Origin: Planctomycetaceae bacterium
GTDB taxonomy: Bacteria; Planctomycetota; UBA1135; GCA-002686595
Length of the DNA: 10,655 nucleotides
Assembly (NCBI GenBank): GCA_013360535.1
Contig: JABWBL010000070.1
Coordinates: 1-10,655, forward strand
Direction: 5' to 3'
How positions within the stretch are numbered: the stretch's first letter is position 1; each line of letters starts with the position of its first letter. The position numbers and the translations under genes were made by a program. The notes beneath the pieces are model-generated. The model searched no databases, was not told where the DNA came from, and saw nothing but the letters and a program-made list of their open reading frames with translations. Below are positions 1 to 8,853 of this stretch, piece by piece.

Positions 1-1596
1 CTCGCGTTCGAGCGCGAGCTGGATCGGACGGCCCGGGCGTTCGCCGGCGACGGTGACCCGGCCGCGCACCCGCAGGTCCGGCAGCTTGCGCGCGAGGAGC
101 GTGAGCTCGACGTCGCGCGTCTCTCCGGGGGCGAGCTCGAGGTGGTGTCCTCGCGTCGGGAAGCTCCAGCCCTGATCCTCGGGAAACAGCCAGCAGGAGC
201 CCGCTCCCAACTGCACGTCGAAACGGCCCTCGTCGTCCGTCTCGAAGCGGAGGGCCGTCGGTTCAAGCTGGCGAGCGACCAGGAGGCCGAGCTTCCTCCT
301 TTCCCCGTGCGGCAGGACGGCGCGCCCGCGGAGCCGCGCCGGAGGCGCGAACTCGAGTTCCACTTCGGCCTCGAGCAGGGACGCCGCAAGGACCACACGG
401 GCGTGGCGCGTGCTTCCGTCGGCGAGCACCGCGGTCACTTCGCCAGGGAGTTGTCGGCCCGCGTAGGCGTGGCGACCGTTCCACTCCACGCGCCAGTGGT
501 CGCTCGCGAGGCGTTCGACAGCCGGCGAATCCGGCGCGAAACCCAGCCAGTGGAGAGGCTCCGCGAGACCGCACATCCCGACGCTGGGCGTTGTGTCCCT
601 GCGGATTCGAAGCGCCGCGAGTTCCGGTCGTTCGCTCGAGCCCGTGCGAGTCGCGCGGACATGAACGGGGAGCGTCTCGCGCAGCGCCACGGTGCGATCG
701 CCGTCCGCGAGCGAAACCGTGCGCGGCGCATGTCCCGCGGCTTCGACCAGCACTCCACCGTCGAACGGCGTCGGCAGCCCGTCGATGGCCACCCGCCCGC
801 TCGAATCGCCCACGTTCGGCTTGCGCCAGAACGCACGCTTCGCCTTGCCGATCCTGCTGTCGTTCTGGACGTAGGGCGCCACGGGGCCGAGGGGCGTGCA
901 GGTGGCGAGCAACGGCGCTTCCGACGGCTCGTCCTGCACGTGAAGCACCACCGTGCGAGCGGGTTGCAGAGTCGCGGCGAGCTCGTTCGGCGTGCGCAGC
1001 GCGAGCGAGCGGGGCTCGAACACGAGATCCGCGCAGCCCTCCGCGCTCACGCCGAGCGTCACGATCCCGGGCGGCACGTTGCGGCACTCGAAGTGGCCGG
1101 CGTCGTCGGTCGTGGCGACCGGCGGAAGGCCCCAAGTGTCCTCACTCGGCCCTCGGGACAAACCCTGCAACGCGTAGATGCTCGCGCCGCGCACCGCGTT
1201 GCCTTGGGCGTCGACCACGCTCCCGCGGAGCTGCGCGAACGGATGGACGTGGACCGGACCGAGGTCGCACTCCTTCACCTCGGGCAGCAGCCCTTCGATC
1301 CACGTCGGCGCGAGCCCCGGAACTTCCAGGGAGAGCACGCACTCGCTCCCCGAGTCCAGCCCCACCTCCGGATCCGCCGCGAGCTCGAAGCGCCCGTCCG
1401 CACGCGACACCGCCCGTGCGATCGACCTCGTGCCACGCTCCCCGTTCGTCTTGCGCCACTCGACCTGCGCCCCCTCGAGCGGCACCCCGTTCTCGTCGAC
1501 CACCGTGCCCGAAAGCCACGCCTCCGTCGGCTCGCGATAGGGCCGAACGGTCTGGTTCTGGCTCGCGACGGCGAGCAGTAGTCCGAGCGTGAGCAT
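1..1596 (-). CDS. Large secreted protein with carboxypeptidase-regulatory-like repeats, paralogue A (3' end beyond window)
   Basis: This frame is open for 532 codons from the ATG at 1596 to the left edge with no stop, so the C terminus is missing. The start is well bounded: an in-frame TAG lies seven codons upstream with no other start between. Residues 1-12 form a short hydrophobic export signal (MLTLGLLLAVAS). Then come beta-sandwich repeats of the carboxypeptidase-regulatory/Cna-B kind: about 27-115 (GTVVDENGVPLEGAQVEW), 118-210 (GSVVDAQGNAVRGASI, then DDAGHFECRNVPPG), a central less typical region with DHWRVEW at 366-372, then 420-500 and 508 onward (VRGRVTVAGERPGRP). The neighbouring paralogue at 1659-3512 shares these blocks at nearly the same positions. 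The 62-base gap suggests cotranscription. These folds usually serve as extracellular scaffolds or binding modules; I see no catalytic motif and propose no specific function. Confidence 0.85.
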   Translation of the reverse strand, partial: MLTLGLLLAVASQNQTVRPYREPTEAWLSGTVVDENGVPLEGAQVEWRKTNGERGTRSIARAVSRADGRFELAADPEVGLDSGSECVLSLEVPGLAPTWIEGLLPEVKECDLGPVHVHPFAQLRGSVVDAQGNAVRGASIYALQGLSRGPSEDTWGLPPVATTDDAGHFECRNVPPGIVTLGVSAEGCADLVFEPRSLALRTPNELAATLQPARTVVLHVQDEPSEAPLLATCTPLGPVAPYVQNDSRIGKAKRAFWRKPNVGDSSGRVAIDGLPTPFDGGVLVEAAGHAPRTVSLADGDRTVALRETLPVHVRATRTGSSERPELAALRIRRDTTPSVGMCGLAEPLHWLGFAPDSPAVERLASDHWRVEWNGRHAYAGRQLPGEVTAVLADGSTRHARVVLAASLLEAEVELEFAPPARLRGRAVLPHGERRKLGLLVARQLEPTALRFETDDEGRFDVQLGAGSCWLFPEDQGWSFPTRGHHLELAPGETRDVELTLLARKLPDLRVRGRVTVAGERPGRPIQLALERE

Positions 1597-1610
1597 GGGA
1601 GCGTCTGGGG

Positions 1611-1622
1611 GCCGCTAGCGGC
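1611..1622. repeat. 12-bp perfect palindrome between the tandem paralogues
   Basis: GCCGCTAGCGGC is a perfect inverted repeat in the 62-base gap between the two paralogue genes. As RNA it gives only a four-base GC stem with a CTAG loop and has no T-run after it, so it is a weak terminator at best. It could be a protein-binding site or chance in GC-rich DNA. It contains the in-frame TAG that bounds the start of the downstream gene. Confidence 0.2.
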
Positions 1623-1658
1623 GCCGCAACGCCCGGGCTACACCCGCGCCGTGCCGCT

Positions 1659-3512
1659 TCAACGATGCTTCAGCGGCTCCGCCGTCCACTTCTCGAACGG
1701 CGGCAGGTCGACCGTCACGTTGTCCAGCGACGGCGTCTGGAAGCCTGGGATCCATGCCGATGCGAAGTCGAGCAGCTGGTGCTCATCCCAATTGCTGCGG
1801 CGACTGGTGACTTGGGGCAGGAAGCGCCGGGCGGTCAGCCTGAAGTGGTCCGCGCGGGGCGCGACGAATTCGAAGTTGCCGTCGAGATCGCTCCAGGTCT
1901 GGTCAAGGGGCCAGCTCGACTCGCGGGATCCTCCGTCGGCAAGCTCGAGCTCCAGCGGCGCGCCGGGGGCCCGGCCGTTCACGCGCACGACGCCTCGCAG
2001 GACGACGCGGTCATGGTGGATGCTCTTCGGCACGACGGTCAACGTGCGTTCTGTACTGGCATCCGGATGGGCCACGAACGTGACGTCGTCCCCTGTCAGC
2101 TCCCAATCCGGCTCGTCAACCAAGAAGCGGCCGTGGATGACGCCAACGTTCTGCAAGTCGAAGCGGCCGTCAGCGTCGGTCTCGAACTCGAGCGCCGGCC
2201 TCGCTGGCAGGGCGCTTTCTGCAGTCGCATGCTCGATCGCGAGCTTGAGCCGAATCGGCAGGCCCTCGTGCGACACGACCCGACCTCGAACACGCGTCGT
2301 CGGGGCGAATTCCAGCACGGCCAGCTGATCGCCCTTGGCGTCGAACGGGGTCAGTCTCGCTCGCTGGATCCCCCCGTCGGCCAAGGCGACTCGGACGCTC
2401 ACCGGATTCACGTCGAAGAGCCACATCGTTCCGGGGCCCCACTCGACGCGCCAGTGATCCGGAGCCCGTTGGCGCACTTCAGGCGATCTCGCGTCGTGAG
2501 TCGACTCGAACCAGCCCTCCGGAAGCGAACCCGACGCGGCACCGGCCTCGATCGTGACGCCGCAAATCGCCAGGCCCTCGCCGGAGTCGCCGCGGCGCGC
2601 GCGTACTTCGATCCAGGTGTTCGATTCCAGCTCGACGACGGCTTCGGGGGTTTCGAGTGGGAAGTACCTGAATCTGTAACCCTCGGCCGAGACACCTACT
2701 CCGCCTGCTCCGACGCCAATCGCGACGTTTCTCATCTCGAGCCTTCCGCTCGCGTCCGCAGCCACAGGCTCGTGCCAGTACGAGATGTTGTTACCCAAGC
2801 GCGGGAGTACGCCGTACGCCGTCTTGCTCGAGCCGCTTGGGAAGTACCGGCACGTGGCCGCCACGGGAGCACCGGTCTTCTTGTCGCGCACCGTGAGCGT
2901 TGCCGAGCGGCCAGGTTGAAGCGCCACGTCGAGCCGATTTGTTCCGTGCAGTTCGAAGCTGCGGCGCTCGAGGACGACATCCGCGAATCCGGCCGCACTC
3001 ACTCTGAGCGTTACTGGACCCACGGGCAGCGTCAGGCACTCGAACGAGCCATCTTCGTTCGTGGTTGCGATGGGCTCGGAGGTCGCCGTTTCCGCATGGA
3101 TCTGTGCACCGGCGATGGGGTGGCCATCGATCGAAGTGATGCGACCGAAGAGCTCAGCGAACGGGTAAACGTGAATGGGGCCAAGATCGCGGACTTCCGA
3201 CCCAATTGCCTGCAAGTCGAAGCGTGTGGGTGCCAGGCCGGGTGTGGCGACCGACAGGTAAGTGTTTTCGAACCACTCAAGGCGCTCGTCCGTGCTCATG
3301 GGCAGGGCGAAGCCGCCCCGGTCGGACGACGTCGTCCGCGCCAACACCACCGGGCCGCGAGCGCGCTCGATGCGCCATTCGACTTGAGCTCCCGAGATCG
3401 GTGCGCCGTGCTCGTCCAGCACGATGCCCGTGATCCTGTGGGGCGCCGACAGGCTTGGCGGGAAGGCGGGAGCCGCTTGGGCCGCGGCGAGCAGCAAGGC
3501 GAGGTGGAGCAT
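1659..3512 (-). CDS. Large secreted protein with carboxypeptidase-regulatory-like repeats, paralogue B
   Basis: A complete 617-residue protein. I place the start at the ATG at 3512 because the protein then begins MLHLALLLAAAQA, matching the start of paralogue A. A further ATG at 3569 would add 19 residues rich in Pro and Arg. After the short signal come beta-sandwich repeats at about 27-115 (ITGIVLDEHGAPISGAQVEW), 118-200 (with EDGSFECLTLPVG), 205-295, 402-500 (VRGRVVSHEGLPI, FETDADGRFD) and 503-605 (LRGVVRVNGRAPGAPL, SDLDGNFEF). The central block has DHWRVEW at 352-358. Alternating strands, DG.F turns and the lack of internal transmembrane helices fit an exported beta-rich protein of the CarboxypepD_reg-like type. 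No peptidase motif is visible, so I read these as structural or binding domains. The gene lies 107 bases after the YkgJ-like gene and 62 before paralogue A, all on one strand. No Shine-Dalgarno sequence is evident. Confidence 0.85.
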   Translation of the reverse strand: MLHLALLLAAAQAAPAFPPSLSAPHRITGIVLDEHGAPISGAQVEWRIERARGPVVLARTTSSDRGGFALPMSTDERLEWFENTYLSVATPGLAPTRFDLQAIGSEVRDLGPIHVYPFAELFGRITSIDGHPIAGAQIHAETATSEPIATTNEDGSFECLTLPVGPVTLRVSAAGFADVVLERRSFELHGTNRLDVALQPGRSATLTVRDKKTGAPVAATCRYFPSGSSKTAYGVLPRLGNNISYWHEPVAADASGRLEMRNVAIGVGAGGVGVSAEGYRFRYFPLETPEAVVELESNTWIEVRARRGDSGEGLAICGVTIEAGAASGSLPEGWFESTHDARSPEVRQRAPDHWRVEWGPGTMWLFDVNPVSVRVALADGGIQRARLTPFDAKGDQLAVLEFAPTTRVRGRVVSHEGLPIRLKLAIEHATAESALPARPALEFETDADGRFDLQNVGVIHGRFLVDEPDWELTGDDVTFVAHPDASTERTLTVVPKSIHHDRVVLRGVVRVNGRAPGAPLELELADGGSRESSWPLDQTWSDLDGNFEFVAPRADHFRLTARRFLPQVTSRRSNWDEHQLLDFASAWIPGFQTPSLDNVTVDLPPFEKWTAEPLKHR

Positions 3513-3584
3513 GGGAAGAGGCGGCGCGGGGAGTAGTCGCGGCGCGGCGGGACGGCGACCAAGAAACATGCCAGCGGCCGGAAT

Positions 3585-3602
3585 CGCGGCGCGAGGGCCG
3601 CG
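3585..3602 (-). terminator. GC hairpin downstream of the YkgJ-like gene (candidate terminator)
   Basis: CGCGGC (3585-3590) pairs with GCCGCG (3597-3602) around a six-base loop, 17 bases after the stop of the YkgJ-like gene on the minus strand. No T-run follows, so intrinsic termination is doubtful. It may only protect or separate the transcripts of the YkgJ-like gene and the paralogue pair. Confidence 0.25.
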
Positions 3603-3619
3603 CGGAGTCGCTCAGGCGC

Positions 3620-4045
3620 TCAGTACCACTCGTCGGTCTCGCGCGCGGTGCGTTCGATGTGTTCGCGCGAGTGGAGCTCGCCCTGGTCGATGCCGGGGCA
3701 GCAGGCCTTGACGGGACCGTTCCAAGTTTCTTCGACGAGGTTTTCGGTCCAGAAGGGCCAGGTGCGGCACTGCTTGGGGCGCACGGGGTAGATGTCGCAG
3801 CGGCCTTCGGCGTTGAGGAAGGGGCAGGCGGGCTGGTCCATCCGCAGGGTGGGGTGGTAGCCGGGCTCAGCGACGCAGTAGCGGGCGAGGAAATCCTGGC
3901 GGGAGAGGCCGAGGTAGGGCGGGATGTCGCGCAGCTCGACGGCGGAGAGGGAGACGTAGGTGTACTCGCCGTGGTTGCGGCAGCAGTTGCCGCACTGCGT
4001 GCACTTGAAGCGTAAGCCCTTGTCGTACCAGGGTTTGGGTTCCAT
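3620..4045 (-). CDS. YkgJ-family CxxCxxCC cysteine-cluster protein
   Basis: A 141-residue protein starting MEPKPWYDKG at the ATG at 4045; an upstream extension of the frame is rejected because it is Arg/Pro-rich and lies over the divergent intergenic region. Near the N terminus is the family signature CTQCGNCCR (Cys15, 18, 21, 22). Later come CPFLNAEGRCDIYPVRPKQC (Cys74, 83, 93) followed by RTWPF, and CC at 115-116. This layout, CxxCxxCC and then C..L....C.IY..RP..CR..PF, is the hallmark of the YkgJ / zinc- or iron-chelating domain family (Pfam CxxCxxCC), and the length is normal. The cysteines probably bind a metal or Fe-S cluster; the cellular role of the family is largely unknown. No signal peptide is seen, so it is likely cytoplasmic. 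It is divergent from the sigma54 activator. Confidence 0.88.
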   Translation of the reverse strand: MEPKPWYDKGLRFKCTQCGNCCRNHGEYTYVSLSAVELRDIPPYLGLSRQDFLARYCVAEPGYHPTLRMDQPACPFLNAEGRCDIYPVRPKQCRTWPFWTENLVEETWNGPVKACCPGIDQGELHSREHIERTARETDEWY

Positions 4046-4136
4046 GTGCGGTGCCGCACGGCCGGCGGCGAGAAGAAGTGTGCGGTTACCTTGCAGGTCT
4101 CGGCTCGTAGGAGCCCCCTGTGTGCGGAAACACTCA

Positions 4137-4153
4137 GGTCCCCGGTCGGGACC
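4137..4153 (+). other. Hairpin in the leader of the sigma54-activator gene
   Basis: GGTCCC (4137-4142) and GGGACC (4148-4153) form a perfect six-base stem with a five-base loop, 34 bases before the activator ATG. A second, weaker pairing, GAGCG with CGCTC, lies at about 4154-4172. In the 142-base divergent intergenic region these could shape the leader RNA or be an operator dyad. Such stems are common by chance at this GC content. Confidence 0.2.
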
Positions 4154-4187
4154 GAGCGCGGTCCGCACGCTCTCCCCACGCTACCGC

Positions 4188-6218
<2,031 letters not shown>

Positions 6219-6252
6219 CGCCGACGCGCGCGCGCGACATCCGAGTGCCCGG

Positions 6253-6279
6253 GGAGCACCACCTCTGCGGAGCTGCTCC
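6253..6279. terminator. Hairpin between convergent genes (candidate bidirectional terminator)
   Basis: GGAGCA (6253-6258) pairs with TGCTCC (6274-6279), with a short inner CTC/GAG pairing in the loop. It fills the gap between the stops of the convergent activator (6218) and membrane protein (6281), where a shared terminator is expected. There is no T-run on either side, which weakens the call. Confidence 0.3.
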
Positions 6280-6280
6280 T

Positions 6281-6868
6281 TCAGCGCGGGATCGACGTCG
6301 TCGCCGCGAGTTCATCCTCGCTGCGCGGGAGCCAGCGGCGGTCGTTTGAGCTGAGGGCTTCGCCGGCGCGGCCGGAGCGCGAGCGGGGGAGCAGGACGAA
6401 CTCGAAGGCACGGTCGAGCTTGCGGTAGGCGGCGTCGCCGGTGCGGAAGAGGCGCGGGCTCTTGGGCGTCACGGGCAGGAGCTCGGGGTAGTCGCCGGTG
6501 TCGCGGCGGACTCGATCGAGGAACGCGAGCTGCGCCTCGCACCAGCGGCGGGCCTCGGCGAGGTCGCGCTCGTGCAGCCGACGTCCCAACGGGAACGAGG
6601 CGCCGAGGGCGAGTTGGAGCGCGAGAGCCGTCGTGCACGCCGCGAGCAGGCGGTTGCAGCCGGGGGCCGCGTTCCTGCGGCGACGGAGAGAGCGCACGAG
6701 CAGGACTCCGACCAGCGCGACGCCGGTTCCGCTGGCCGCGATCGAATTCAGGGCGAGGGCCACGAGCGCGTGGTCGAAGGAACCGCGTCCCCAATGGGCG
6801 GGCAGCGTCAGGGTCACGAGGCACCCGAGGGCGAGGGCAAGCAGCGCGAGAACACGTCGGCTGGGCAT
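6281..6868 (-). CDS. Small membrane protein of unknown function (three N-terminal helices, soluble C-terminal domain)
   Basis: A 195-residue protein that I do not recognise. The start at 6868 gives MPSRRVLALLALALGCL, a basic N terminus followed directly by a hydrophobic helix; the upstream extension of the frame is low-complexity and is rejected. Predicted membrane segments by eye are about 5-23, 34-58 (followed by the basic stretch RSLRRRR, suggesting a cytoplasmic loop) and 73-93. After about residue 95 the protein is soluble and begins with a helix (ERDLAEARRWCEAQLAFLDRVRRD), then TGDYPELLPV. The helix-then-YPxxL pattern recalls soluble domains in type II pseudopilin-like proteins, but there is no prepilin cleavage motif, so this is only a resemblance. 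It is convergent with the sigma54 activator and divergent from the HAF-repeat protein. It is probably real because the hydrophobic pattern is coherent and the gene fits exactly between its neighbours. Confidence 0.7.
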   Translation of the reverse strand: MPSRRVLALLALALGCLVTLTLPAHWGRGSFDHALVALALNSIAASGTGVALVGVLLVRSLRRRRNAAPGCNRLLAACTTALALQLALGASFPLGRRLHERDLAEARRWCEAQLAFLDRVRRDTGDYPELLPVTPKSPRLFRTGDAAYRKLDRAFEFVLLPRSRSGRAGEALSSNDRRWLPRSEDELAATTSIPR

Positions 6869-7044
6869 GCGGTCAGGCTCCACGGAGATCGGAGTCCAGC
6901 TTCCGACGCCGAAGGGGCGCCGTGTCTTGCGCGGAATCCGGCAAAGACGGGGGAGCGCGACCTCGCGGGAGCCGCGGGGACCTCCAGCGCCCGTGGGCAA
7001 AGGTGCCCATGGACGGGTCCGTGGCGGACGGGGAGACTGGTGCG
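6869..7044. promoter_or_regulatory. Divergent intergenic region (176 bases)
   Basis: This gap separates the starts of the membrane protein (minus) and the HAF-repeat protein (plus) and must hold promoters for both unless either belongs to a longer unit. I see no convincing -35/-10 pair, no -24/-12 element and no strong dyad. An in-frame ATG at 7009 is an alternative start for the HAF-repeat gene but would place a charged stretch before the signal peptide. Confidence 0.35.
7030..7035 (+). promoter_or_regulatory. Ribosome binding site supporting the start at 7045
   Basis: GGGGAG lies nine bases before the ATG at 7045. Together with the signal peptide that begins exactly there, it favours this start over the in-frame ATGs at 7009 and 6922. 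Clear Shine-Dalgarno sequences are otherwise scarce among the left-hand genes of this window. Confidence 0.4.
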
Positions 7045-8517
7045 ATGCTCAGGATCCAGCAAGCGTTCGGGTTGGTGGCGTTCCTGCTCGCCGGAGCCGC
7101 GGCGCGGGCGCAGCTGCCGGTGTACGACGTCGAGTTCCTCGGGAGCGTCGGCACGGCGGGGGCGATCGACGAGCTGGGGCGCGTGATCGGCACCGGGCCG
7201 CTGGCGCCGGCGGCGGAGCGTGCGTGGGTCGCGAGCCGCTCGACGGCGGTGACGTACCTGCCGCTGCCCCCGGGGCGGATGAGCAGCCGCGTGTACGACA
7301 TCAACCGGCTCGGCCAGATCGTCGGCTCGGTGAGCTCGACGACGTACGCGGACGCGAGCTTCGGCGGCGTCGCGGCGCTGTGGACGCCGAACGGAACCGG
7401 CGGCTACACGGTGCAGGAGCTGGGCAAGCTCGTCGGCGACACCGGAAGCGTCGCGAAGGCGCTCAACGACATCGGCGACATCGTCGGCTTCTCGCAGGGG
7501 CAGTACCAGCGCGCGGTGCTCTTCACGGCGCCGTCGGGCATCGTCGACCTGACTCCGACCGGCGCCTTCGATCCGGTCGGCGTCAACAATGCGCGGCAGG
7601 TCGCGTGTTACTGGACGCGCGCGGCGCGGCTCGATCTGGGCACGATGGTGCTCGAGGATCTCGGGTTGCCCGTGGGGAGCTACTCCTCGACGCGCGCGAT
7701 CGCGATCAACGAGGCCGGCGACGTGGCTGCGGTCGCGACGCGCACGTCGACGACCTGCCCGCGCGAGGCCGCGCGGTATCGCGATGGTCAGGGCTGGCAG
7801 ATCCTGTCGGTGTGCGGGAGCAGCAACGGGCCGGGCAACCTGAACGACATCGGCGACATCACGTACTGGAACACCACGGCCGCGTACGTGCGGTTCGCGG
7901 GGTTCGGCGCGCAGCGGCTCGTCGACCTGCTCGATCCGTTCGCGGGCACATGGAATTTCTTCTCGCTCGCGACTGGGCTCATCAATGACCAGCGTCAGGT
8001 CGTGCTCTCGGCCTGGAATCCCGCGAGCGGCCAGCAGGGCACGATCCTGCTCGTGCCGCGCGAGTCGGTCGGCACGGTGACTTGCACGGGCGACGGCGCC
8101 TTTGGGCCCTGCCCGTGCGCGAACGAGAGTGCGCCCGGCGCTTTCGAGGGTTGTGAGCACTCCGGTGGGCAAGGTGCGCGCATTTCCGCGTCGGGTTCGG
8201 AGGTCGTCGGCAGCGGGCCGTTCGCGCTGCACGTGACCGGCGGGCCGGCGCTGAAGGGCGCCGTGTTCGTGCAGGGGCCACAAGGTCCCGCGACGCCGTT
8301 CGCGGATGGTCGGCGCTGCATGGGAACGCCGAGCGTGCGGCTCGAGACGCTCACGCTCGATGCCCAAGGTGCCGCGACGACTTCGGTCGACGTGGTGGCG
8401 GTGGGCGGCGTCGTGCCGGGGCTCACGCGCGTCTATCAAGTGTGGTTCCGCGATCCGACGGGGCCGTGCGCGCAGACGAGCAACCTGAGCTCGGGCCTGC
8501 GCATCGACTGGCGCTGA
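7045..8517 (+). CDS. Secreted HAF-repeat protein with planctomycete-type cysteine-containing C-terminal domain
   Basis: A 490-residue exported protein. Residues 1-22 are a signal peptide (MLRIQQAFGLVAFLLAGAAARA, likely cut before Gln23). Residues about 25-340 hold degenerate HAF-type repeats, each with a core like A..IN..G.IVG: SRVYDINRLGQIVGSV (81-96), AKALNDIGDIVGF (137-149), RAIAINEAGDVAAVA (217-231), GNLNDIGDITYW (264-275) and TGLINDQRQVV (310-320). Such repeats are thought to form beta-propeller-like extracellular domains. From about 345 a separate module starts (CTGDGAFGPCPCAN, Cys347, 356, 358) and continues with Cys370, FVQG (408-411), DGRRC (Cys425), YQVWFRDP (464-471), Cys475 and a final RIDWR. 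I know this as a common C-terminal domain of secreted Planctomycetota proteins; its function is unknown, possibly surface attachment or sorting. No enzyme motif is seen. It stands alone on its strand. Confidence 0.88.
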   Translation: MLRIQQAFGLVAFLLAGAAARAQLPVYDVEFLGSVGTAGAIDELGRVIGTGPLAPAAERAWVASRSTAVTYLPLPPGRMSSRVYDINRLGQIVGSVSSTTYADASFGGVAALWTPNGTGGYTVQELGKLVGDTGSVAKALNDIGDIVGFSQGQYQRAVLFTAPSGIVDLTPTGAFDPVGVNNARQVACYWTRAARLDLGTMVLEDLGLPVGSYSSTRAIAINEAGDVAAVATRTSTTCPREAARYRDGQGWQILSVCGSSNGPGNLNDIGDITYWNTTAAYVRFAGFGAQRLVDLLDPFAGTWNFFSLATGLINDQRQVVLSAWNPASGQQGTILLVPRESVGTVTCTGDGAFGPCPCANESAPGAFEGCEHSGGQGARISASGSEVVGSGPFALHVTGGPALKGAVFVQGPQGPATPFADGRRCMGTPSVRLETLTLDAQGAATTSVDVVAVGGVVPGLTRVYQVWFRDPTGPCAQTSNLSSGLRIDWR

Positions 8518-8534
8518 GCGAGGCGCGCGGGCGC

Positions 8535-8540
8535 TAAGCT
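8535..8540 (+). promoter_or_regulatory. Possible -10 element of a leaderless gene
   Basis: TAAGCT fits the TAnnnT form of a bacterial -10 element and sits six bases before the ATG at 8547, the spacing expected when transcription starts at or next to the start codon. No -35 element is evident. A six-base match to a loose pattern can arise by chance. Confidence 0.25.
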
Positions 8541-8546
8541 GCGTGG

Positions 8547-8678
8547 ATGGCGCGCCCCAACCCGACTGAAATCTCCGCCCGGCTCTCCGTCCTCGTCCGC
8601 GTCGTCCAGTGGGAGGCGAGTGCGCCGGAGAGCGGGGCCGATGCGGCGGCGCTGGCGGCGGGGGCGCAGCGTGGGGGG
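8547..8678 (+). pseudogene. Possible 5' remnant of a truncated gene (leaderless start)
   Basis: After the ATG at 8547 the frame reads MARPNPTEISARLSVLVRVV, then QWEASAPESGADAAALAAGAQRG, which has the mixed composition of a genuine protein. Beyond about residue 43 it turns into Gly/Arg/Pro-rich sequence and runs antisense into the lipoprotein gene, ending at 8990. The end given here, about 8678, is where plausibility fades and is approximate. I read it as the beginning of a gene cut short by a deletion, insertion or assembly join. It may equally be a chance frame. No family is recognised. Confidence 0.25.
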
Positions 8679-8760
8679 AATCCGTCATGCGGGGCCTCGT
8701 CCGGGATCGGTGGGACGCAGGAGGGAACGGGGCGTCGGCGCGCGCCAGAGGAATCCGACG

Positions 8761-8853
8761 TCACTCCCCGTCGTGGCACACGAGGCGGCGCTGCCAGCGC
8801 CCCGACCGGAAACGGGCGACCAGCAGGACCGCCTTTTTGGCGCCCCACCCCAC
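8761..8853 (-). CDS. Short frame in phase with, and just after, the lipoprotein stop
   Basis: Reading on past the TGA of the lipoprotein (8862-8860), the same frame stays open for 32 codons to a TGA at 8763-8761. Taken from a GTG at 8853 it encodes 30 residues, including AKKAVLLVARFRSGRW and ending in LVCHDGE. The mix of hydrophobic and basic residues looks more protein-like than the nearby GC-driven frames. It could be the C terminus of an older, longer gene, a readthrough extension, or a chance frame. No ribosome binding site is visible. I do not recognise it. Confidence 0.2.
   Translation of the reverse strand: MGWGAKKAVLLVARFRSGRWQRRLVCHDGE

Noticed and set aside
142..1581. Long plus-strand open frame of 479 codons
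   Set aside because: It is antisense to paralogue A, is rich in Arg, Ala and His with no hydrophobic core or domain, and the minus-strand frame has a signal peptide and clear homology to its neighbour.
1665..3536. Long plus-strand open frame of 623 codons
   Set aside because: It mirrors paralogue B on the opposite strand. Its charged, patternless composition is what GC-rich coding DNA gives in the complementary frame.
4075..4100. Possible -24/-12 sigma54 promoter (GTGTGCGGTTACCTTGCAGG)
   Set aside because: The GG and GC pairs are seven bases apart rather than the required ten, and the GGCAC part is missing.
6814..8688. Minus-strand open frame of 624 codons
   Set aside because: It is antisense to the HAF-repeat gene and full of Arg, His and Pro runs. 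The plus-strand frame has a signal peptide and a recognised C-terminal domain.
8677..8760. GGAATCCG direct repeat as a target-site duplication of an insertion
   Set aside because: The copies are only 73 bases apart with no transposase or terminal inverted repeats between them, and eight bases is a short match in biased sequence.
8787..8842. Hairpins with TTTTT as an intrinsic terminator
   Set aside because: The T-run is in the loop of a four-base stem rather than after a stem, and the 8787-8801 stem is followed by no T-run, so neither meets the usual terminator form.
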